Origin: Yponomeuta sedellus
Lineage: Eukaryota > Arthropoda > Insecta > Lepidoptera > Yponomeutidae
Direction of reading: 5' to 3'
NCBI GenBank assembly: GCA_934045075.1
Contig: OW203723.1
Coordinates: 23,959,615-24,023,614 of the forward strand
Length of the DNA stretch: 64,000 nt
Below are positions 22,101 to 31,033 of the stretch, piece after piece. Within the stretch, counting starts at the first letter, position 1. The number at the start of each line of letters is the position of its first letter. The notes under the pieces are model-generated. The model was not told the origin of the DNA. It saw nothing but the letters and a program-made list of their open reading frames with translations, and made no database searches. The translations under genes were made by a program, and so were the position numbers.

Positions 22101-22814
22101 CTTGTCCCAGTCGGCGTTAGTGAGATTATACTTGAGAAGGGGTGAGTATGTTTGCACTGGGATACATTTGGAAGGAAAAGAAACTAAAGACGGGAAGTGG
22201 TCGCTGCCGTATGTAGAAGGTAAGACTTGCCAAGTTAAGGCAGAAGCCAGAGATGAGGAGCAGAGTGAAAGGTCAACGGCTGAACGTGGATCTTGGTTGG
22301 GAAAGACCCTATGAGTAGGAGAGCCGTCGTTCAGTACACATAGGTTGTAGTGATCCATGAGATCCAAAAGATCGTAGGACACAGAGTCATTTTTGTGACA
22401 ACCCCAAAGGTTATTATGGCAATTAAGATCGCCCATTATAACTAGGGGACCTGGGATAGATGATAGAATAGAATCAATTTCTTGAATTATAGAAGTAGAG
22501 GGGTGAGGGATATAAAGAGATATGAAGGAGGTATCAAGACACCTAACTGCAACTAAGTTAAAATTATCATTGTGGGGAGGAATGTTAAGTTTGGAAAAAG
22601 TTATATTTTTTTTAATTAGTAATGCAGCACCTGCATACCCATCATCTCGGTCGTCCCGGAAGCATGCAAAACCTGAAATCCTGAATTGGGATTCCGGCTT
22701 AAGCCACATTTCCGAAACAGCCAATATGACGGGTTTATATTTATTAATCAAGTGTATTAAATCAGCTTTTTTATTGTTAATGCTATGACAGTTCCATTGT
22801 ATTAATTCGATCAT
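19110..22814 (-). CDS. LINE ORF2: endonuclease, reverse transcriptase, RNase H
   Basis: Open for 1234 codons from MIELIQWNC; a longer in-frame extension reaches 22886, but the endonuclease homology starts here. Order: AP-type endonuclease (IQWNCHSI, IMGDLNCHNNLWG, GSDHFP), reverse transcriptase (SYRPIALSS, FLDITAAYD, LPQGSVLSPLLY and catalytic YADD), RNase H (CDASK, TGEAVAIL, FSDSLS, HTGIQGNEFVD, giving the D-E-D-D set), and a C-terminal Cys/His motif (CECG...DHIFFNC). Together these nick the target and copy the RNA in place. All catalytic residues are present and there is no internal stop. The start overlaps the ORF1 end by 32 nt. Confidence 0.95.
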   Translation of the reverse strand: MIELIQWNCHSINNKKADLIHLINKYKPVILAVSEMWLKPESQFRISGFACFRDDRDDGYAGAALLIKKNITFSKLNIPPHNDNFNLVAVRCLDTSFISLYIPHPSTSIIQEIDSILSSIPGPLVIMGDLNCHNNLWGCHKNDSVSYDLLDLMDHYNLCVLNDGSPTHRVFPNQDPRSAVDLSLCSSSLASALTWQVLPSTYGSDHFPSLVSFPSKCIPVQTYSPLLKYNLTNADWDKFSSLTEQRTMLLPSISSENALTSYNSFVEALDVSAKSSFPLKKTPRRNLSSPPWWDCDCTNSVKRRKEAEKLYNRAMTDQNFMNYQKIAAETKRLLAEKKKQGWVSFCENLSPRTPSALVWKGIRRFRGSLNIPNIDSNDPSTWLEGFAKILAPPTAPARDCFPHPCSTIRLHRMDEVFSFAELSCALDSLVDSSPGVDGIPYSFLKQSSNVTKQYFLDLINNFFILGSPPEIWKTQIVVPILKPGKKPNDPSSYRPIALSSTLAKVMEHLIKNRLEWLVEKRGLLASSQYGFRKGSSTMDSLSILTSEIRLAFSKNESVVGVFLDITAAYDNVLLPVLRNKLLLLSIPVRIVNFICSLLMSRTILIRDYEGFLPPRLVWKGLPQGSVLSPLLYSLYTYDLEQSVTSFCSILQYADDVALYFPSKDFEEASDRLNSAMLYLDDWLSNHGLHLSVQKSSVVAFSRKRNVPDINILINGQPIPVEKEVKFLGVILDSKMTGIPHLNYIIKKCDKGLNTLRCLAGVWWGAHPYSLKLVYNAIIRSHFDYGSFLLEPCSKLALKKLDKVQYKCLRIILGAMKSSPVNALQVECLDPPLSLRRQYLSDRFFCNVVQFLDHPLFKTLASLSRFTSSSGYWTHKDLPCLVKSYLKFSSLEAPILQSETHPLFSIDFDALIFSPKILLSFDISKHSPEADSRFKEKMAQHWSEWVPMFCDASKLTDDGCVGAAIWIPKFNVILSYKCPPSSSVFTGEAVAILEAILFVQAHKNSFQKAIIFSDSLSCLQSILANPFRPKNKFPIIFKIREALYLCDQQNIEIVLAWIPGHTGIQGNEFVDTCAKNAVQSGSDSHSHIYPHDLRTTAMKDLNNSWNTQWKSSLSIKGSQYGNIQPEIPSRPWFFQYRVADRKVTSTICRLRLGHACTPVFLAKIRARDHSLCECGLDEGSLDHIFFNCPKLSSSLYNYLPSNFPLPTNFRSVLPLVFTPFINILCNFIKNNNIRL

Positions 22815-24246
22815 TTTTATTATTAAATATTTCAGCGACTTGCGAAAGTTTTTGAGCAACGTTGGGCGGTAATGGGCAATCATCATATTTAAGTAAAATG
22901 TTCAGAAGGAGGGACATTAGAATGTCCAGGAGATTTTCATTTTTGGCAGATGAGTCGTCATTATTAAGAGCACACCCATTGCCAAGGGAAGGGGCTGGGG
23001 AGCTAGTTATGGAGTGGTGAGCTTGTCTATCATAGCCGCCTACAGCTGCAGGGGCTTTGGGGCTACGTGGGACTTGAACGGTTTTCCTAAATGATGTTGA
23101 TGATGTTTCATGGAGAGTAGAAGGGGAACCAGAGAGAGGGGAAGAAGATGTTACATATTTGTCTGCCGTTGACACATCCGCAAATGATCTGCGAGTAGGA
23201 GGAAACCTAGCTGAGGCCTCCCTGAATGAGATAGCTTCCTGGGACATAATCATCTTTATGTTTTTTTGGCGTGCCTGTTCAGGACATTTATCATCTATAG
23301 CTGTGTGGTTGCCAGAACAATGAAGGCAGAGAGGTGTTTTATCACAATTGTCACCATCATGTGGTTGGGCGCACCGAGAGCAACGCGGTTTGGATCTGCA
23401 TTGGCTCTTGATGTGACCAAAGCGACAGCAGTTTCTGCATTGAATTGTGGGGAAGATGTATGGATCTACCTTAATTGAGTTATAAAAGCAGTAAACATGC
23501 GGTGGGAGAACCTGTCCTGAAAATGTCAACACTACCGTCTGGGTGGGTATCCAAGTTGAAGACCCATCCTGATGTATTTTTCTGTTTATACGTCGAGCTT
23601 TAATGATCGGGCCACACCCATGTGGGAGTTCCACTGCCTCTACCAATTCCTGCATTGACCACTCACAGGGAATGTGTCTGACAACACCAATACGTGTGAC
23701 ATTGTATGTAGGGATTGATGCCAGATATCTGCCACCTGCCAGAGCTGGGTGTACCAGAAAGCGATTTGCGTCATCTGAACTCTTAAACTCAACTGAAATT
23801 CGGTTCCTGCCAACACTTTTCACTCCATCGAGAACTACATTTGTGACTTTATTATAGGATAAGAATTGACCGAATTTAATTGGTCTGATTGATGTACCGG
23901 ATTTTGGGTCTGACTCTTCCACCGCCACATGAACTATGAAAGGACCTAGGTCAGCTGGACCATACTTCTTCATCTGTGTAAACACAGGGTTGACATAAAG
24001 AGAGGTATTTGTTGATGAGTCCTTGTCATATTGAGTCTGGCTGGCAGATGTATCTATTACAGTCTTTTTGGTTGAAATTGGGGTACCAACATCCTCTTGG
24101 CTCAATCCACGTTTACGGCAAATTCCAATGTATGATAATGAATCCATGGACTGAGAGAAAAGAGGAGGAAAGGAGTTTAAGTTAGCATTGCAGGAACCGC
24201 CGCCCGGGTCGGGCGGCTCCCTAGAACCCATGCAAACAGCACACAC
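22783..24246 (-). CDS. LINE ORF1: gag-like zinc-knuckle protein
   Basis: 487 codons. A central basic region is followed by clustered Cys/His knuckles: CRNCCRFGHIKSQC, CSRCAQPHDGDNC and CLHCSGNHTAIDDKC. This set of CCHC knuckles is typical of ORF1 of I/Jockey-group LINEs, which bind the element RNA into particles. The C-terminus is Ser/Pro-rich. It overlaps the ORF2 start in another frame, suggesting coupled translation. The next Met (MGSREPP) could also be the start. Confidence 0.92.
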   Translation of the reverse strand: MCAVCMGSREPPDPGGGSCNANLNSFPPLFSQSMDSLSYIGICRKRGLSQEDVGTPISTKKTVIDTSASQTQYDKDSSTNTSLYVNPVFTQMKKYGPADLGPFIVHVAVEESDPKSGTSIRPIKFGQFLSYNKVTNVVLDGVKSVGRNRISVEFKSSDDANRFLVHPALAGGRYLASIPTYNVTRIGVVRHIPCEWSMQELVEAVELPHGCGPIIKARRINRKIHQDGSSTWIPTQTVVLTFSGQVLPPHVYCFYNSIKVDPYIFPTIQCRNCCRFGHIKSQCRSKPRCSRCAQPHDGDNCDKTPLCLHCSGNHTAIDDKCPEQARQKNIKMIMSQEAISFREASARFPPTRRSFADVSTADKYVTSSSPLSGSPSTLHETSSTSFRKTVQVPRSPKAPAAVGGYDRQAHHSITSSPAPSLGNGCALNNDDSSAKNENLLDILMSLLLNILLKYDDCPLPPNVAQKLSQVAEIFNNKNDRINTMELS

Positions 24247-24320
24247 TTACCGGTACGGCACAAATACCACCACCAAGTTGTCGAGGAGGCTCAACAAACC
24301 AGGAAAACGTAAAATAATTT

Positions 24321-25351
24321 GGAAGAATTCGTAACACGTGCGATAACCAATACCACAACGAGCAGACTCCACGTAAAACACTCTATCTACGTGACACTTG
24401 ACAGTAATTGTGTTCGTGTAGATAGACTGTCATACTTGAGAATCCTAGGGGGTGGCTTAAAAAAAAGGACGGCACTACGCCCACACGTTTTTATGATAAC
24501 TAAAGCTTATTGTTCTGAGCACAGAACATAAAAAAAGATTAGAAGTCGTAAGTGGGCGGTGCCCGCGTGCCTCGCATTAGCAATGTATTGCCTATGCGTA
24601 GTCTCTGACAGGCGTAGATAGAGTTGACAGGTTTAATTTGTGTCTGACAGTTCTTCTTACTTCTTACCTCAGTCAGTTGTCGTTTGTTTCTAGCACAGAG
24701 TACCAATATATAATAGAGTAGTCACTCTACTGTGAACAAAGCGCCATCTGACGCTAATTCAATGAACTAATAATTATCATATATATAGGCAAATGTACTA
24801 TGAAACAGTTTCTGTAGGCCTCTCTTTATTAAATTTTATTTATTAATTAGAAATTACAATATTATATGTAGAAGAACAGATCACACGTTGTTCTTCTACA
24901 TGTAATATTGTAGGGAGTCGAGGGTTTAAAGAATATACATTTTTAAGATTTTCTTATTTTATTTCTTTTTTAAAGTAAATACTTGCTTCATTTTTTAAAG
25001 AATCAGCAGAAATTGCTTCTTGTCTGGAACTATTCAACAACTGATTAATATTTTTGCACTAATTATAAATAAAAAAGTGGATTTTGAAGGTTTGTTCAGT
25101 GTTAAACCTGTGGCAGACTCATTTTCTTGTGATGAAGTATTACTCATTCTATGAGTGGTGTCAGCTTTTTCATCATCACTTTGTGTCCTTTTTCGTGATA
25201 AACCTGCCGATAGTAAAATATTTTAATTAAAAACTTGAATACCTACATATTTATACAGTTTTAATAAAATAAGACTGTATAAATACTTCCTAAAAACTTC
25301 CTCAAACCTCTTATAAAATGACAGTTTAGTACAAAGCTGCACTTCATTAGA
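24321..25351. other. sequence without recognised gene
   Basis: AT-rich. Contains the hairpin at 24855-24912 and otherwise no exon, SINE or TIR element that could be supported. Confidence 0.4.
24855..24912. repeat. hairpin, 23-bp arms, one mismatch
   Basis: TACAATATTATATGTAGAAG... and its reverse complement surround a 12-nt loop. Confidence 0.85.
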
Positions 25352-25359
25352 GGTTCAGT

Positions 25360-25674
25360 CAGTGGCGGATTTGCAGTCTTGGCCGCTCTAGGCCCCAGGC
25401 CATGTGCCACCCCTTTCTCAGCACAGCACGCAGCACCTATCATTATAGACTAGGTACATAATTAATTTAGTGGCGCATACCTATAAAAATTGGTATTCGT
25501 TGCAGTGCAGTGCGGCCCGCCATAATTATTATGCACAGCCTTTTAAATATTTAGGTACTTTGCATTTGAGTTATTTCTTGCTATCATCAGTGATTTTTTT
25601 GTCACGATTTGCCGCCCCTAAAATCTGCCGCTCTAGGCTCGGGCCAACTGGGCCTTAGGGTAAATCCGCCACTG
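25360..25674. mobile_element. hAT-type MITE with 8-bp duplication
   Basis: CAGTGGCGGATTT and its inverse bound 315 bp, flanked by GGTTCAGT at 25352-25359 and 25675-25682. An 8-bp duplication and CAG-initial TIR fit the hAT superfamily. Inner GCCGC/CTCTAGGC words partly repeat in inverted form. No coding capacity. Confidence 0.92.
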
Positions 25675-25915
25675 GGTTCAGTGTGGGTTTTATCTAATAG
25701 TCTCTTTATTAATAAGACCAATAAGCAATAAATACAAATTTTAATTTTGCTGGCTGTCAAATAGTTGTGCATAAGGGTGCACAAACACTCTTGTGGACAA
25801 GGGGAAACTATTCTCAGGCACTAACCATCCCTTTTGTGATCTTTCTTTTTGTATTCCAACATTACAAGTAATATAAAACTCACCAAAATGGTAAATAATC
25901 AATTTATCTGCTAGT

Positions 25916-26249
25916 TCAAAGGTCGGCTGCATTAACACTTAGTCTTGAATTCCATGTTTTGAACTTTGGTTCAAAGTGCTTATGGCACACCCGTGCATTT
26001 TTATAAACTTGCTGGTTTTCGATTGACAATATGTTCCCGCCAATTGAATAGAGCCAAGATCGAAATCTAGGCGCGTCCTTTTCAGGATTTGGAAAACGAT
26101 GCAGAGGTACGTGGTCATCACCTATAAACAACCAATAATACCGTTAGTATCCATTTGTATGAGTATGTTAGTTTGTGTTAGACTACAAATTTTCGGAACT
26201 TACGTGTTGTCTCACAATCCCGAACACAGCATTTCCATGAAGTCGCCAT
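25916..26249 (-). CDS. THAP-domain protein, short gene or fragment
   Basis: Exon 1 26249-26204 (MATSWKCCVRDCETT plus 1 nt, donor GTAAGT) joins exon 2 26121-25916 after a TTTATAG acceptor. The product holds a C-x3/4-C pair, HRFP, RSWL with the conserved Trp, and VCHKHFEP, the C2CH THAP zinc finger of insect DNA-binding proteins and P-element-type transposases. The frame stops right after the domain (NAADL*), where the usual AVP motif would be expected; a frame open from 25938 to 25741 may be a further exon. It could be a small host gene or a transposon remnant. Total length about 83 residues. Confidence 0.6.
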
Positions 26250-27798
26250 GGCAAAAGTTGAAGTCCAACGAAGTCCGTGATCGTGTGCCAGGTCAATATG
26301 TGTAGCGTGTCCAGTGTCCAAAGTCGTTAGCAGGGGTCAGAATGTAAAATACGGTGTACGGAGTCCAAAAGCAAGCCAAAGTAGTCGGAAAATCACCAGA
26401 AAATGAGGAAAACCACTAGTCGCAAAGTTCAAATGCAAACAAACAGAAAGAAAGATGGCAAATTGGCAACCTGTCATGGGGCGCTTGAAAAAATGCGTTC
26501 CATTATACAAACTGTAAGGTTGAGGCTTTCGTATCGAATATTTATCTAGCATCTCTAGGGTTTTAAGCCGCGACTTTAGAAATACACAAATACTGAAATA
26601 TTTATTTAATTAAATATCAATTAGTCTTCTGGTTGCAATATCATAAAAAAAAACTGTTAACTGTGTAGTGTATGGTACAAGTTTGCGTGTACCGAAACCT
26701 CCATAAGAGTGTTTTTGCAAAGTAACTTGCACAGTAACGCCACCTGTCGTGCAACTGCAATACCATAATTAGAAAACACGCCCTCTGAATGTGTCAAAAT
26801 GAACTAATATCGTAATAGCTTTGTCAATAGAAACAGGAATGTAGGGACTGAAATGCCCGTGGTTTCTAGTAAAGAAAACGATCATGATAAAAACTCTACT
26901 AAAATGTCTTCTTGTGCTGTGTTAGAAGGTTGGGGACTAAAATTTACCAATCATGCCGAAACAGTTAATGGGTTGTACGTATTTCATTGTATTTTTAAAT
27001 TAAATTGGTAATGACATAAGCAAGGAAACAAATCCGACTGTGTAGCAACATATCAGAGACCGGTTTTTCAATTTTCGACTTTATAGCCTATCACATAAAA
27101 CTTCTCGAAGATCAGACGCGGTGGTAGTTCCATCTAGTGTAGAGTAGCGGTACTACAAAAAAAAGTTATTGTCAAACGTAATTTCATTGTTGTCCATTGA
27201 TTTTGATCTTTGTTTACATAGCTAAAAGGTTCATATTTAACTGGACGTTTTTATGATATAGACCTTTTTGTCATTGTCTTTATTTACTATAATGGGTGGT
27301 TTGGTCACACTGGTTTTCATACTAATGGGACATGTCACTGCTTCTACTCTTTTTTATGTTCTGTGGTTCCGAGGTCTTTACACTATAGATCGGCCACACA
27401 TACAGTCAACATTACATTTTTATTTCAAACTCACTGATTATAGAATTTGTGGATTAGAGTGAAGTTGATGAGTACACCAATGAGTAAATAAACACCCAAA
27501 GTCCCAGATACATACATAACTATATTGACTTTAATTTCTCGTTCATCAGAGTACCTTCAACCTGATTAATAGACCAACCTTTCGGCAGCATAACTAAATA
27601 ACTTTGATATGAAAAAATGGATGATTGAGATTGTGCGCAAATAAAAATAAATAATTGCCAAAAAAACTTATACAGACTTCTAAAAATGTCAGAGGCCTAA
27701 ACCACAGCAACTTCTAAGCTGATATTTCTCACCACTACATAGCTCAAGTTCTGTCTAGTCTAGGCCAAGTTACTTTAGAAGTCTATTTCTCATTTATT
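26250..27798. other. interval between THAP gene and URI1 3' end
   Basis: Mostly unassigned. It contains one small plus-strand open frame (26853-27011) with an exon-like end. The URI1 3' UTR must occupy the right part on the minus strand. Confidence 0.4.
26853..27011 (+). CDS. small open frame or first exon, unknown
   Basis: 52 codons starting MPVVSSKENDHDKN and including CAVLEGWGLKFTNHAETV. Composition is more protein-like than its surroundings, and a possible GTACGT donor lies at about 26974. No family recognised and no downstream exon found, so it could be chance. Confidence 0.2.
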   Translation: MPVVSSKENDHDKNSTKMSSCAVLEGWGLKFTNHAETVNGLYVFHCIFKLNW

Positions 27799-30090
27799 TT
27801 ATAATTTCTTCTGCAGTTGTCTTTTTGCCTTGAAAATACTAGTAGGCCTTGCTCTACTCTCTTCTACCTTAACATTATTACTCATGTTAACATTTTCTAA
27901 CACATCATTCACTAAGATTGTCCTCTTCTCTGGGAGTTCCTCTTCTTCTACAATAACACTATTTTTCTTCCTATGTGGTTCATTGTAAATCTGTTCTGTG
28001 CTGACATCAGGCCCATATTTGGATTTCTTCAATATAGACTTTGTTTCATTGAAAAAATGTGAGTAAGCTTGGTAGACATCACTAGGTTTCTGTATACCTT
28101 TGTTAGAATCATATGGTTCTAAACTGGGATCATTATCACTATGTTTGAAAGTGATATCTACGGTTTCTGGGTCATCATCACAGTCCATTTCGTCAGAAAA
28201 CATGATGCCTTTTGATCCAAAAGCTATTGGTGGGGTTGTATCTTGGTTGTCATTATCACTGCTGGCACCGCTGCTCTCTGCTCCATGTTCTAGATCATTC
28301 TCTAACCTGAAATTGTTAAATTACTACTCATAAAAGTAGAAAAAGATGACACCAGTGAGTTTTGGAACCAGGACTGGTGTCTCAGGAGCAGTCATTAGAA
28401 GTATATTTTTAAGATAAGTAGTTTTAACGGTCATTAGCCATGAATTGTTTATAGGGAACAACCATAAGTTGACTACAAACCTTTCCATTTCATCCTCTAG
28501 CTCATCTAGCTGCTCCATTTCATCTAGCTTTGCAATCAGATCATTCTCAGTCACGCTTTGCTCTCTCTCCCTGGCCTTCAACTCTTGCAGCTGCCTTTCT
28601 ATGTCTTGTTGTTTTTCCATAACCTTCTGCAGCAGGTCCAGCTTAGAGCAGATTTGTGAATTTCTGTCTTCTTCTATGTCTGTGAAGGTAACTTTCTTTT
28701 TAACTATAGACTTTGTTTTTCTTTGTGGTTTTTCATCTGTTACTTTTTCTACAGGAATCTCTTCTATTTCCTCTGTTTCTTCTAGAATAAATGGCTCAAT
28801 GATCTCGGGTACAAAGTCTATGGATTGGGAATCTTCGGCCAGACTTTGTTCATTGTTTAACTCCTCCTCAAGTTCAAGCTCTTCTAATCTATTCCAAAGT
28901 TCTTCATCAGTGATATCTGTTCTGTCTTCATCTTTGTCTTTCTTTTGTTTGTAAGCTCTTATGTTTTTTCTATGTGTCTCCCTCCATAACTTGTCCTCTT
29001 CTTCAGTGTAGTGTTCAATGATGTCCTGTCCTTGTTCCTCAAAGGTATGTCGCTTCCCAAAGTATAGTTGATTTTCTAGATACTCCTTCTCTTTTTTGAA
29101 CGATTCTACTTTAGATTTAGCATCTGAAACAGAAAATAGTGACCTTATTTATAACACAATCACTTAAAACACTCTAAAAGCTCTGTCTAAAATAGTCTGT
29201 AGTGGATATTTTACAGGGGAAAAACGTAAACACAGATTGAATAAACGGACTATATGGAGTATTTTATATGAATCATGTTTTAATAAATAAGATCATTAGT
29301 TTTCAACTTATAACTATTATCTTATAGGATAAAAGTTGGAAAATAATGTGATAGATTTCCTAATCCTAGGTTTGAAGCCGGGCAGAAGTCTCTTCCCCAT
29401 AAACAATATTATAATAGACTAGCTGACCCAGCAAACTTCTTACCGCCTACCATTGAATCTTTATGAATCTTAATGTTTTAAATTTTTTGCTCCGTAAGAA
29501 CCATCTTCATACTTCAAGGAATATTCTAAAAAAGAATTAGCAAAATAGGTTCAACTGCTCTCAAAATTTGCGCTTACCAACGCATTCAACGATTCATTTT
29601 CATATTATAGAAGATATCTTCATAGATCTGTCTATAGCCAACAGAAGATTGCAACGCAAGCAGTTCTTAGTAGTATTAGGTGATAATATTACATACAGAA
29701 TACACCATACCATTTATCCTACGCTGTCTCAGAACATCAGCTTGCTTAATAGAGCACTTAGCGAAGTAATCCGCACCGAGCGCTACAGTAACCTCGTTAG
29801 TGTGATGAATTTCTCCCCGGAACAGAACTCTATTGCCGATGGGGACTAAGACTATAACTTTAAGTTTATCAGCAAAGACGTTTAAGTCTAGAGCTGTAAG
29901 TCTTTGTAAGTAGTCCTCCCAAAAGCGAAGCTGTTTCTCATTTTCGACTAAACTCTGGAAGTGAGAAAAACATGGATTAGTGTTGGAGTGTATCAGATTG
30001 TAAGTGTTAAATTGAGTGGGCCTTCTTTTAACAAGGAAAATTCTCCTTGTTCATACTCACTTTTTGAAAAATGTCTTCTAGAAAATTCAT
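27799..30090 (-). CDS. URI1: URI1, unconventional prefoldin RPB5 interactor
   Basis: Four minus-strand exons, 30090-30061, 29954-29711, 29123-28481 and 28306-27799, total 1425 nt (474 codons plus stop), all in phase. URI is a prefoldin-like scaffold that works with the R2TP/prefoldin-like complex in RNA polymerase and PIKK assembly. Exon 1 codes only MNFLEDIFQK. Exon 2 holds the prefoldin core with HHTNEVTVALGADYFAKCS, the best diagnostic stretch. Exon 3 has DEELWNRLEELELEEELNNE, the URI family signature, then an acidic region and a predicted coiled coil (near KQQDIERQLQELKARERE). Exon 4 is acidic and ends KAKRQLQKKL like other URI proteins. Divergent from NBAS. Confidence 0.94.
29419..29550 (-). 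mobile_element. Helitron-like 3' end fragment
   Basis: A|CTAGCTGACCCAGCAAACTT is the inverse of a GGGTCAGCTAG|T terminus as at 16914. In URI1 intron 2; its other end was not found. Confidence 0.5.
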
Positions 30091-31033
30091 TTTACGCTTA
30101 CGAACAAAATTATTCGACGATTAGAACCACGCTCTTTATAAGCAATACCACAAATTAGAGCAAAACTAAAAAGAATATGAAACATACAAATCGAAGCAAA
30201 ATAACCACCGAGCACTATACCCACAGAGTATATAAACAATACCTATACAAAATAACCTCAAAATTGACAAAATACTCTATCTACGATCCGACCGGAATTC
30301 CGAACGACAAATGCCACAGACTATTATAAAAATGTGTGAAATGAAAAGACACAACCCACAGATTGTTCTCTGTAGTCCAACCCCGTCACCCAACCCAACC
30401 AAACTGGATGACGGGTTCACTTTTCTGTAAGGTTTAGTGCAAAAACGAAACGCATAAGTACCTACAGTCTATTTATTCTTACTTGTCCAATTTAGTAAAC
30501 AAGATTCTACCCGCAAACTGTAACTTTTTAGTCCAAAACTGCCATATTTCCACAAATGAAGAAACTTGGAACACTCTTTTAGATAACACGCTGTCAATTT
30601 TATAAACATAGTTCATGATAGTTCATGAATTTGCGAGAAAATGTCTAGTTTGGGCATCTAATTAATTTTATCAATTTTAAGGTTAGAATCTTGTTTACTA
30701 AATTGGACAAGTAAGAATAAATAGACTACAACGAATTGGCTGTATAAATGAACTCTACCCAAAAGCAATAAAAAAAAAATAAAAAAATATTGATCCACCG
30801 TTTTATTGACGTTTCCAACATATCCATTGCAGTTTTGTAATAGAGAAAAAAATATGTAGTGCAAAGCAAGGCGCAACCTACGGAAAAAATTTGCTTACAA
30901 ATGTTTCAAAAAAATTCTATACGTTGGCACACCGAAACTTTTCAATATTTTTTCATAAATTGCTGCGTAAATTGTGAATTGGCACTGTAATTAATAAGCC
31001 TCGGTAATTTTCTATCATTAATAATCTACAAAA
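30091..31033. promoter_or_regulatory. URI1-NBAS divergent intergenic region
   Basis: About 0.94 kb between the two start codons, so both promoters should be here. It contains a perfect 44-bp inverted repeat (30466-30509 and 30686-30729). No TATA box was evident near either start. Confidence 0.5.
30466..30729. repeat. 44-bp perfect inverted repeat with 176-bp spacer
   Basis: AGTCTATTTATTCTTACTTG... at 30466-30509 recurs as its exact reverse complement at 30686-30729. Outside the arms similarity stops within a few bases. Could be a MITE relic or an inverted duplication. Confidence 0.88.

Larger units (their letters stand above)
18974..24320 (-). mobile_element. LINE (non-LTR retrotransposon), two long ORFs
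   Basis: Minus-strand element with ORF1 (24246-22783), ORF2 (22814-19110), a short 3' UTR and a T run on plus at about 18974-18985 that is the poly(A) tail in element sense. The 5' boundary is uncertain. ORF2 has endonuclease, reverse transcriptase and RNase H, which points to the I/LOA/R1-like group rather than Jockey or CR1. A target-site duplication was not found. The transcription direction is the same as DAP3, about 280 bp upstream of its start. Confidence 0.92.

Noticed and set aside
21922..22314. 130-codon frame on plus and similar ones at 19906-23857
   Set aside because: Antisense shadows of LINE ORF1 and ORF2.
27268..27462. 64-codon hydrophobic frame on plus
   Set aside because: No family, no splice context, and AT-rich sequence easily gives hydrophobic chance frames.
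28445..28954. 169-codon Ser-rich frame on plus
   Set aside because: It is antisense to URI1 exon 3, whose Glu/Lys-rich coding makes Ser/Phe-rich shadows.
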